From Nemopilema nomurai (lineage: Eukaryota; Cnidaria; Scyphozoa; Rhizostomeae; Rhizostomatidae): DNA of 64,000 nt. The stretch spans positions 2,490,217-2,554,216 of the forward strand of contig ML133471.1 of NCBI GenBank assembly GCA_003864495.1, read 5' to 3'. A model generated the notes under the pieces. It worked only from the letters and a program-made list of their open reading frames with translations. It was not told the DNA's origin and did not search any database. The translations under genes were made by a program, and so were the position numbers. Below, in pieces: positions 53,401-64,000 of the stretch (position 1 is its first letter; every line of letters begins with the position of its first letter).

Positions 53401-56400
53401 AAACTCAATCGTACAAAGTGTAAATTATTGATATAGTTGGAAAATCTCTGCAAGTTCAACATTCAGCTTCAATACAATTGCAATTTTGAAAGAAAACTGT
53501 TAACAATTTGAAATTTGAGGTAATTTCATGACCCTTTTGCCTATTGAACAGGAATATTGATTCATTTATTAACTAAAATATTTTTTCTGAGAAAATTTTC
53601 CCGTTTAATTTCTGTGTCCCTTTTGAAAGTTGTCGAATTCTACTAAAGTATAGCCGCTTCGATCTGTTGTGAGAAATTGAAGCTTTGCAATTGTAAACTT
53701 CATGTACCTAGCATTTTCTTGTGTGAACGAATACAATTAAAGCCTGCAAAAAGTTTCAGTTACGTATCTCATATAGTTTTGGAGAAAAACTACACCGTAC
53801 AAAGTGTAAAGTATCTGATAGAGTCGGAAAATCTCTGCAAGTTTCGACATTCAGCGTCAATACAATCGCGTTTATAAAGAGAACTTTTAAAAAATTTGAA
53901 AAACTTGAAGTGCATTTCATGACCCTTCTTGCCTAATGAACAGGATCATTGATTGATTTTTTTAATTAAAATATTTTTTCTGAGAAAAATTTCCCGTTTA
54001 ATCTCTGTGTTACACTTGAAAAGTTGTCTAATTCTTCTAAAGTAAAGCCGCTTCGATCTGTTGTGAGACATTGAAGCTTTGCAATTGAAAAACTTCATGT
54101 ACCCAACATTTTCTTGTGTGATGGAATAAATTTAAAGCCTGCAAAAAGTTTGAGTTACGTATCTAATATAGTTTTGGAGAAAAACTCAATCGTACAAAGG
54201 GTAAAGTAACTGATATAGTCGGAAAATATCTGCAAATTTCGACAATTAGCGTCAATACAATCGCAATTTTAAAGAAAAATGTTAACAATTTGTTAACTAT
54301 GAGGTAAAATTCATGACCCTTTTTGTCTAATGAACAGGATTATTGATTCATTTTATTAACTAAAATATTTTTTCTTAGAAACTTTTCCCGTTTAAGTTCT
54401 GTGTCCCTTTTGATAAGTTGTCGAATACTACTAAAGTAAAGCCACTTCGTTCTGTTGTGAGAAATTGAAGCTTTGCAATTGTAAACTTCATGTACCTAGC
54501 ATTTTCTTGTGTGATGGAATAAATTTAAAGCCTGCAAAAAGTTTGAGTTACGTATCTAATAAAGTTTTGGAGAAAAACTGAATCGTACAAAGTGTAAAGT
54601 ATTTGATATAGTTGGAAAATCTCTGCAAGTTTCGACATTCAGCGTCAATACAATTGCAATTTTTGAAAAAATGTTAACAATTTCATAAATTTGAGGTAAC
54701 TTTCATGACCCTTTTTGCCTATTTAACAGGATTATTGATTCATTTTATTAACTAAAATATTTTTTCTGAGAAAATTTTCCCGTTTAATTTCTGTGTCCCT
54801 TTTGAAAGTTGTCGAATTCTACTAAAGTATAGCCGCTTCGATCTGTTGTGAGAAATTGAAGCTTTGCAATTGTAAACTTCATGTACCTAGCATTTTCTTA
54901 TGTGATAGAATAAATTCAAAGCCTGCAAAAAGTTTGAGTTACGTATCGAATAAAGTTTTGGAGAAAAACTCAATTGTACAAAGTGTAAATTATTTGATAT
55001 GGTCGGAAAATCTCTGCAAGTTTCGACGTTCAGCGTCAATACAATCGCATTTTTAAAGGAAACTGTTAACATACTGATAAATTTGAGGTGAATTCCATGA
55101 TCCTTTTTGTCTAATGAAGAGGATTATTGATTCATTTTATTAACTAAAATATTCTTTCTTAGAAACTTTTCCCGTTTAAGTTCTGTGTCCCTTTTGATAA
55201 GTTGTCGAATACTACTAAAGTAAAGCCACTTCGATCTGTTGTGAGAAATTGAAGATTTGCAATTGTAAACTTCATGTACCTAGCATTTTCTTGTGTGATG
55301 GAATAAATTTAAAGCCTGCAAAAAGTTTGAGTTACGTATCTAATATAGTTTTGGAGAAAAACTGAATCGTACAAAGTGTAAAGTATTTGATATAGTTGGA
55401 AAATCTCTGCAAGTTTCGACATTCAGCGTCAATACAATTGCAATTTTAAAGAAAAATGTTAACAATTTCATAAATTTGAGGTAACTTTCATGACCCTTTT
55501 TGCCTATTTAACAGGATTATTGATTCATTTTATTAACTAAAATATTTTTTCTGAGAAAATTTTCCCGTTTAATTTCTGTGTCCCTTTTGAAAGTTGTCGA
55601 ATTCTACTAAAGTATAGCAGCTTCGATCTGTTGTGAGAAATTGAAGCTTTGCAATTGTAAACTTCATGTACCTAGCATTTTCTTGTGTGATAGAATAAAT
55701 TTAAAGCCTGCAAAAAGTTTCAGTTACGTATCGAATAAAGTTTTGGAGAAAAACTCAATTGTATAAAGTGTAAATTATTTGATATAGTCAGAAAATATCT
55801 GCATGTTTCGACGTTCAGCGTCAATACAATCGCACATTAAAGAAAACTGTTAACATATTGACAAAGTTGATGTGAATTCATGACCCTTTTTGCCTAATGA
55901 ACAGAATTATTGATTAATTTTATTAACTAAAATATTTTTTCTTAGAAAATTTTCCCGTTTAAATTCTGTGTCCCTTTTGATAAGTTGTCGAATTCTACTA
56001 AAGTAAAGCTGCTTCGATCTGTTGTAAGAAATTGAAGCTTTGCAATTGAAAAACTTCATGTATCCCGTATTTTCTTGTTTGATGGAATACAATTAAAGCC
56101 CGCAAAAAGTTTGAGTTACGTATCTAATATAGTTTTGGAGAAAAACGCAATCGTACAAAGTGTAAAGTATCTGATATAGTCGGAAAATATCTGCAAATTT
56201 CGACATTTAGCGTCAATACAATCGCATTTTTAAAGAAAAATGTTAACAATTTGATAACTTTGAGGTAAAATTCATGATTCTTCTTGCCTAATGAACAGGA
56301 TTATTGATTCATTTTATTAACTAAAATATTTTTCCTGAAAAAATTTTCCCGTTTAATTTCTGTGTCCCTTTTGAAAGTTGTCGAATTCTACTAAAGTATA

Positions 56401-56479
56401 GCCGCTTCGATCTGTTCTGAGAAATTGAAGCTTTGCAGTTGAAAAACTTCATGTATCCCACATTTTCTCTTTTGATGGA

Positions 56480-57330
56480 ATACAATTAAAGCCCGAAAAA
56501 ACTTTGAGTTACGTATCTGATACAGTTTTGGAGAAAAACTTATTCGTTCAAAGTGAAAGTATCTGATCTAGTCGGAAAATCTCTGCAAGTTTTGATATTC
56601 ACTATCATTATAATCGCACTCTAAAATAAACCTGTTAATAATTCGATAAACGTGAGCTGAACTTAATGATTCTTCCAACCTATTGAACAGGAATATTGAT
56701 AGAGTCAGTTAATTACAGTATTTTTTCCAGAATATGTTCCCGTTTATATTCTGTGCCCTTTTGATAAGTTGTCGAATTCTACTAAAGTAAGCTGCTTCGA
56801 TCTGTTGTAAGAAATTGAAGCTTTGCAATTGAAAAACTTCATGTATCCCGCATTTTCTTGTTTGATGGAATACAATTAAAGCCCGCAAAAAGTTTGAGTT
56901 ACGTATCTGATACAGTTTTGGAGAAAAACTCATTCGTTCAAAGTGTGAAATATCTGATCTAGTCGAAAATCTCTGCAAGTTTTGATATTCACTATCATTA
57001 TAATCGCACTCTAAAATAAACCTGTTAATAATTCGATAAACATTAAAGTGAGCTGAATTTAATGATTCTTCTAACCTATTAACAGGATATTGATAGTCAG
57101 TTAAATACAGTATTTTTTCCAGAAAATGTTCCCGTTTATATTTCTGTGTTACACTTGAAAGTTTCTGAATTTACTAATGTATAGCCGCTTCGATCCGCTG
57201 TGAGTAATTGCAGCTTTGCAAATGAAAAACTTCATGTACCTAGCGTTTTATTCTTTGCTTGAATACAATTAAAGCCTGCTAAAAGTTTGAGTTACGTATC
57301 TAAAGTAGTTTTGGAAAAAACTCAATCGTA
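56480..57330. repeat. Highly diverged satellite monomers, copy 2
   Basis: Repeats the unusual variants of copy 1 in the same order: attcactatcattataatcg near 56,596 and 56,986, and cgatccgctgtgagtaattg near 57,191. Offsets of 3,909-3,917 bp correspond to ten monomers, so these pairs mark a ten-monomer higher-order unit or a segmental copy. Confidence 0.8.
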
Positions 57331-60300
57331 CAAAGTGTAAATTATATCTGATAGGAAAATCTCTGCAAGGTTCAACATTCAGCTTCAATACAATTGCGTT
57401 TTGAAGAAAAATGTTACAATTTCATAATTTGAGGTAACTTTCATGACCCTTTTTGCCTTAACAGCAGGATTATTGATTTTTTTTAACTAAAATATTTTTT
57501 CTGAGAAAATTTTCCCGTTTAATTCTGTGTCCCTTGAAAGTTGTCGAATTCTACTTCTAAAGTAAAGCCGCTTCGATCTGTTGTGAGAATTGAAGCTTTG
57601 CAATTGAAAAACTTCATGTACCCAGCATTTCTTGTGTGAACGAATACAATTTAAAGCCTGCAAAAAGTTTGAGTTACGTATCTAATATAGTTTTGGAGAA
57701 AAACTCAATCGTGCAAAGTGTAAAGTATCTGATATAGTCGGAAAATCTCTGCAAGTTTCGACATTCAGCGTCAATACAATCGCGTTTATAAAGAAACTGT
57801 TAACAATTTGAAACTTGAAGTGCATTTCATGACCCTTTTGCCTAATGAACAGGATATTGATTGATTTTATTAATTAAAATATTTTTTCTAGAAAATTTTC
57901 CCGTTTAATTCTGTGTTCCCTTGAAAGTTGTCGAATTCTACTAAAGTAAAGCCGCTTCGATCTGTTGTGAGAAATTGAAGCTTTGCAATTGAAAAACTTC
58001 ATGTACCAGCATTTTCTTGTGTGATGGAATAAATTTAAAGCCTGCAAAAAGTTTGAGTTACGTATCTAATATAGTTTTGGAGAAAAACTCAATCGTACAA
58101 AGTGTAAAGTATCTGATATAGTCGGAAAAATCTCTGCAAGTTTCGACATTCAGCGTCAATACAATCGCAATTTTAAAGAAAATGTTAACAATTTTTAAAC
58201 TTGAGGTAATTTCATGACCCTTTTGCCTAATGAACAGGATTATTGATTCATTTATTAACTAAAATATTTTTTCTGAGAAATTTTCCCGTTTAATTTGTGT
58301 GTCCCTTTTGAAAGTTGTCGAATTCTACTAAAGTAAGCCGCTTCGATCTGTTGTGAGAAATTGAAGCTTTGCAATTGTAAACTTCATGTACCTAGCATTT
58401 TCTTGTGTGATGGAATAAATTTAAAGCCTGCAAAAAGTTTGAGTTACGTATCTAATAAAGTTTTGGAGAAAAACTCAATCGTACAAAGTGTAAAGTATTT
58501 GATATAGTCGGAAAATCTCTGCAAGTTTCGACATTCAGCGTCAATACAATCGCATTTTTAGAAAAACTGTTAACATTTCATAAATTTGAGGTAATTCATG
58601 ACCCTTTTTGCCTAATAACAGGATTATTGATTCATTTTATTAACTAAAATATTTTTCTGAGAAATTTTCCCGTTTAATTCTGTGTCCCTTTGAAAGTTGT
58701 CGAATTCTACTAAAGTAAAGCCGCTTCGATCTGTTGTGAGAAATTGAAGCTTTGCAATTGTAAACTTCATGTACCTAGCATTTTCTTGTGATGGAATAAA
58801 TTAAAGCCTGCAAAAAGTTTGAGTTACGTATCTAATATAGTTTTGGAGAAAAACTCAATCGTACAAAGTGTAAAGTATTGATATAGTCGGAAAATCTCTG
58901 CAAGTTTCGACATTCAGCGTCAATACAATCAATTTTTAAAGAAACTGTTAACAATTTGATAAATTGAGTAATTTCATGACCCTTTTTGCCTATAACAGGA
59001 TTATTGATTCATTTTATTAACTAAAATTTTTTCTGAGAAAATTTTCCCGTTTAATTTCTGTGTCCCTTTTGAAAGTTGTCGAATTCTACTAAAGTAAGCC
59101 GCTTCGATCTGTTGTGAGAAATTGAAGCTTTGCAATTGTAAACTTCATGTACCTAGCATTTTCTTGTGTGATAATAAATTAAAGCCTGCAAAAAGTTTGA
59201 GTTACGTATCTAATAAGTTTTGGAGAAAAACTCAATCGTACAAAGTGTAAAGTATTTGATATAGTCGGAAAATCTCTGCAAGTTTCGACATTCAGCGTCA
59301 ATACAATCGCATTTTTAAAGAAAACTGTTAACAATTTGATAAATTTGAGGTGAATTTCATGACCCTTTTTGCCTATAAAACAGGATATTGATTCATTTTA
59401 TTAACTAAAATATTTTTTCTGAGAAATTTTCCCGTTTAATTCTGTGTCCCCTTTGAAAGTTGTCGAATTCTACTAAAGTAAAGCCGCTTCGATCTGTTGT
59501 GAGAAATTGAAGCTTTGCAATTGATAAACTTCATGTACCCAGCATTTTCTGTGTGATTGAATAAAATTAAAGCCTGCAAAAAGTTTGAGTTACGTATCTA
59601 ATATAGTTTTGGAGAAAAACTCAATCGTACAAAGTGTAAAGTATTTGATATAGTCGGAAAATCTCTGCAAGTTTCGACATTCAGCGTCAATACAATGCAT
59701 TTTAAAGAAAAATGTTAACAATTCATAAATTTGAGGTAATTTCATGACCCTTTTTGCCTAATGAACAGGACTATTGATTCATTTTATTAACTAAAATATT
59801 TTTTCTGAGAAAATTTTCCCGTTTAATTTCTGTGTCCCTTTTGAAAGTTGTCGAATTCTACTAAAGTATAGCAGCTTCGATCTGTTGTGAGAAATTGAAG
59901 CTTTGCAATTGTAAACTTCATGTACCTAGCATTTTCTTGTGTGATGGAATAAATTTAAAGCCTGCAAAAAGTTTGAGTTACGTATCTAATAAGTTTTGGA
60001 GAAAAACTCAATGTACAAAGTGTAAAGTATCTGATATAGTCGGAAAATCTCTGCAAGTTTCGACATTCAGCGTCAATACAATCGCATTTTTAAAGAAAAC
60101 TGTTAACAATTTATAAATTTGAGTGAATTCATGACCCTTTTGCCTAATGAACAGGATTGTTGATTCATTTTATTAACTAAAATATTTTTTCTTAGAAAAT
60201 TTTCCCGTTTAAATTCTGTGTCCCTTTTAAAAAGTTGTCGAATTCTACTAAAGTAAAGCCGCTTCGATCTGTTGTGAGAAATTGAAGCTTTGCAATTGAA

Positions 60301-60340
60301 AAACTTCATGTACCCAACATTTTCTTGTGTGATGGAATAA

Positions 60341-63300
60341 ATTTAAAGCCTGCAAAAAGTTTGAGTTAAGGTATCTAATATAGTTTGGGAGAAAAACTCA
60401 ATCGTACAAAGTGTAAAGTATTTGATATAGTCGGAAAATCTCTGCAAGTTTTGACATTCAGCGTCAATACAATCGCATTTTTAAAGAAAACTGTTAACAA
60501 TTTGATAAACCTGAATTAAATTTCAAGACCTTTCTTGCCTAATGACCAGGAATACTTATTGATTTTATTAATTAAAATATTTTTTGTGAGAAAATTTTCC
60601 CGTTTAAACTCTGTGTTACCGTTGAAAAGTTGTGCTATTCTACTAAAGTAAAGCTGCTTCGATCTGGTGTTTGAATTTGAAGCTTTGCAATTGAAAAATT
60701 TCATGTACTCAGCATTTCCCTGTGTGATGGAATACAGTTAAAGCCTGCAAAAAGTTTGAGTTAAGGTATCTAATATAGTTTTGGAGAAAAACTCAATCGT
60801 ACAAAGTGTAAAGTATCTGATATAATCGGAAAATCAATGCAAGTTTTGACATTCAGCGTCAATACAATCGCATTTTTAAAGAAAAGTGTTAACAATTTAA
60901 AAAACTTGATGTAAATTTCATGGCCTTTCTTGCCTAATGAACAGGAATATTGATTGATTTCATTAATTAAAATATTTTTTCTGATAAAATTTTCCGTTTA
61001 AATTTTGTGTTCCCCTTGAAAAGTTGTCGTATTCTACTAAAGTAATGCCGACTCGATCTGTTGTGAGAAATTGAAGCATTGCAATTGAAAAACTTCATTC
61101 AACCATCATTTTCCTGTGTGATGGAATACAATCAAAGCCTGCAAAAAGTTTGAGTTAAGGTATCTAATATAGTTTTGGAGAAAAACTCAATCGTAAAAAG
61201 TGTAAAGTATCTGATATAGTCGGAGAATCTCTCCAAGTTTCGACATTTAGCGGCAATACAATCGCATTTTCAAAGAAATCTGTTAACAATTTGATAAACT
61301 TCAAGTGAATTTCATGACCCTTTTTGCCAATGAACAGGAATTATGATTGATTTCATTAATTAAAATATTTTTTCAGAGAAAAGTTTCCCGTTTAAACTCT
61401 GTGTTACCCTCGAAAAGTTGTCGAATTCTACTAAAGTATGCCGCCTCGATTTGTAGTGAGAATTTGAAGCTTTGCAATTTAAAAACTTAATATACCCAGC
61501 ATTTTGCTGTGTGATGGAATACAATCAAAGCCTGCAAAAAGTTTGAGTTAAGGTATCTAATATAGTTTGGGAGAAAAACTCAATCGTACAAAGTGTAAAG
61601 TGTTTGATATAGTCGGAAAATCTCTGCAAGTTTTGACATTCAGCGTCAATACAATCGCATTTTTAAAGAAAACTGTTAACAATTTGATAAACTTGAATTA
61701 AATTTCAAGAGCTTTCTTGCCTAATGACCAGGAATACTTATTGATTTTATTAATTAAAATATTTTTTGTGAGAAAATTTTCCCGTTTAAACTCTGTGTTA
61801 CCCTTGAAAAGTTGTGCTATTCTACTAAAGTAAAGCTGCTTCGATCTGGTATTTGAATTTGAAGCTTTGCAATTGAAAAATTTCATGTACTCAGCATTTC
61901 CCTGTGTGATGGAATACAATTAAAATCTGCAAAGAGTTTGAGCTACGTATGTAATATAGTTTTGGAGAAAAACTCAATCATACAAAGTGTAAAGTATCTG
62001 ATATAGTCGGAAAATCTCGTAAAGTTTCGACATTCAGCGTCAATACAATCGGATTTTTAAAGAAAACTGTTAACAATTTGATAAACTTGAAGTGAATTTC
62101 ATGATCCCTTTTTCCTAATGAACTGGAATATTGATTGATTTCGTTGATTAAAATATTTTTTCTGATAAAGTTTTCCGTTTAAATTTTGTTTTCCCCTTGA
62201 AAAGTTGTCGTATTCTACTAAAGTAATGCCGACTCGATCTGTTGGGAGAATTTGAAGCATTGCAATTGAAAAACTTCATTGATCCATCATTTTCCTGTGT
62301 GATGGAATACAATCAGAGCCTGCAAAAAGTTTGAGTTAAGGTATCTAATATAGTTTTGGAGAAAAACTCAATCGTACAAAGTGTCAAGTATCTGATATAG
62401 TGGGAAAATCAATGCAAGTTTTGACATTCAGCGTCAATACAATCGCATTTTTAAGAAAAACTGTTAACAGTTTGATAAACCTGAAGTAAATTTCAAGACC
62501 CTTTTTGCCTAATGAACAGGAATATTGATTGATTTCATTAATTAAAATATTTTTTCTGATAAAATTTTCCCGTTTAAACTCTGTGTTACCCTTGAAAATT
62601 TGTGCAATTCTACTAAAGTAAAGCTGCTTCGATCTGTTGTGAGAAATTGAAGCTTTGCAATTGAAAAACTTCATTCATCCATCATTTACCTGTGTGATGG
62701 AATACAATCAAAGCCTGCAAAAAGTTTGAGTTAAGGTATCTAATATAGTTTTGGAGAAAAACTCAATCGTAAAAAGTGTAAAGTATCTGATATAGTCGGA
62801 GAATCTCTCCAAGTTTCGACATTTAGCGGCAATACAATCGCATTTTCAAAGAAATCTGTTAACAATTTGATAAACTTCAAGTGAATTTCATGACCCTTTT
62901 TGCCAATGAACAGGAATTATGATTGATTTCATTAATTAAAATATTTTTTCAGAGAAAAGTTTCCCGTTTAAACTCTGTGTTACCCTCGAAAAGTTGTCGA
63001 ATTCTACTAAAGTATGCCGCTTCGATTTGTAGTGAGAATTTGAAGCTTTGCAATTTAAAAACTTCCTATACCCAGCATTTTGCTGTGTGATGGATTACAA
63101 TCAAAGCCTGCAAAAAGTTTGAGTTAAGGTATCTAATAAAGTTTGGGAGAAAAACTCAATCGTACAAAGTGTAAAGTATTTGATATAGTCGGAAAATCTC
63201 TGCAAGTTTTGACATTCAGCGTCAATACAATCGCATTTTTAAAGAAAACTGTTAACAATTTGATAAACCTGAATTAAATTTCAAGACCTTTCTTGCCTAA

Positions 63301-64000
63301 TGACCAGGAATACTGATTGATTTTATTAATTAAAATATTTTTTGTGAGAAAATTTTCCCGTTTAAACTCTGTGTTACCCTTGAAAAGTTGTGCTATTCTA
63401 CTAAAGTAAAGCTGCTTCGATCTGGTGTTTGAATTTGAAGCTTTGCAATTGAAAAATTTCATGTACTCAGCATTTCCCTGTGTGATGGAATACAATTAAA
63501 GTCTGCAAAGAGTTTGAGTTACGTATGTAATATAGTTTTGGAGAAAAACTCAATCATACAAAGTGTAAAGTATCTGATATAGTCGGAAAATCTCGTAAAG
63601 TTTCGACATTCAGCGTCAATACAATCGGATTTTTAAAGAAAACTGTTAACAATTTGATAAACTTGAAGTGAATTTCATGATCCCTTTTTCCTAATGAACA
63701 GGAATATTGATTGATTTCGTTGATTAAAATATTTTTTCTGATAAAGTTTTCCGTTTAAATTTTGTTTTCCCCTTGAAAAGTTGTCGTATTCTACTAAAGT
63801 AATGCCGACTCGATCTGATGGGAGAATTTGAAGCATTGCAATTGAAAAACTTCATTGATCCATCATTTTCCTGTGTGATGGAATACAATCAGAGCCTGCA
63901 AAAAGTTTGAGTTAAGGTATCTAATATAGTTTTGGAGAAAAACTCAATCGTACAAAGTGTCAAGTATCTGATATAGTGGGAGAATCAATGCAAGTTTTGA
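60341..64000. repeat. Satellite array, block G (four-monomer higher-order repeat, about 1,576 bp)
   Basis: Monomers are full length (about 394 bp). The subtype cctaatgaccaggaatact lies near 60,538, 61,720 and 63,296; the last two are about 1,576 bp apart (four monomers), the first two about 1,182 bp (three). The subtype gccaatgaacaggaattatg is near 61,326 and 62,901. Copies are nearly identical. The array is open at the right edge. Confidence 0.93.

Larger units (their letters stand above)
51951..60340. repeat. Satellite array, block F (diverged subfamily)
   Basis: Diagnostic variants: attgattcattttattaac, tctgtgtcccttttgaaag, gcaattgtaaacttcatg, cctagcattttcttgtg and ggaataaatttaaagcc. The constant 110-bp core is still recognisable. 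Two-monomer periodicity is visible: gtcgaatactactaaag starts near 54,420 and 55,204, and cctatttaacaggattatt near 54,718 and 55,502. It also contains two pairs of strongly diverged monomers (described separately). No genes were seen. Confidence 0.93.

Overview
The window is eukaryotic, almost certainly metazoan. About 58 kb of it is one AT-rich tandem satellite with monomers of roughly 385-394 bp. The rest is a 6 kb island (about 26.3-32.3 kb) with a spliced THAP-domain/DDE transposase-type gene and, on the opposite strand, an exon resembling the P2X7 C-terminal 'ballast' domain. Short GT-AG introns and a tRNA-like cassette with a Pol III-type T5 terminator exclude a bacterium. The THAP-DDE plus ballast-domain combination suggests a marine invertebrate (cnidarian-like) or fish-type repeat landscape; this is inference and I cannot name the species.

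Layout: block A (1-8.9 kb) is a fairly uniform satellite with many small deletions. Block B (8.9-20.86 kb) holds several monomer subtypes in higher-order repeats, including two copies of a 168-bp tRNA-bearing insertion 1,760 bp apart. An assembly gap (20,858-21,286) follows. Block C (21.29-26.31 kb) is a distinct subfamily that stops at a TTAA where the island begins. The island is followed by a second gap (32,305-32,359). Block D (32.36-38 kb) is a four-monomer higher-order repeat sharing variants with block B, not with block C. Block E (38-51.9 kb) resembles block A. Block F (51.9-60.3 kb) is a diverged subfamily with two-monomer and ten-monomer periodicities. Block G (60.3-64 kb) is a clean four-monomer higher-order repeat of about 1,576 bp.

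The central gene can be assembled by hand into 12 exons with GT-AG introns and consistent phases, giving an uninterrupted 836-residue protein. It has an N-terminal THAP zinc finger, an acidic linker, a zinc-ribbon-like cluster, a candidate D-D(x2H)-E catalytic core and a C-terminal zinc knuckle. This matches the Kolobok type of cut-and-paste transposon (TTAA target). Its stop codon lies 59 bp from the stop of the convergent ballast-domain ORF. The working hypothesis is a two-gene Kolobok-like element inserted in a satellite array, with its right end lost in the second gap.

The satellite itself does not look coding. Repeated open frames on the minus strand are a by-product of near-identical monomers, and many begin at TTG rather than ATG. 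Many single-base losses fall exactly at sites that distinguish subfamilies, so parts of the array are probably consensus artefacts of assembly.
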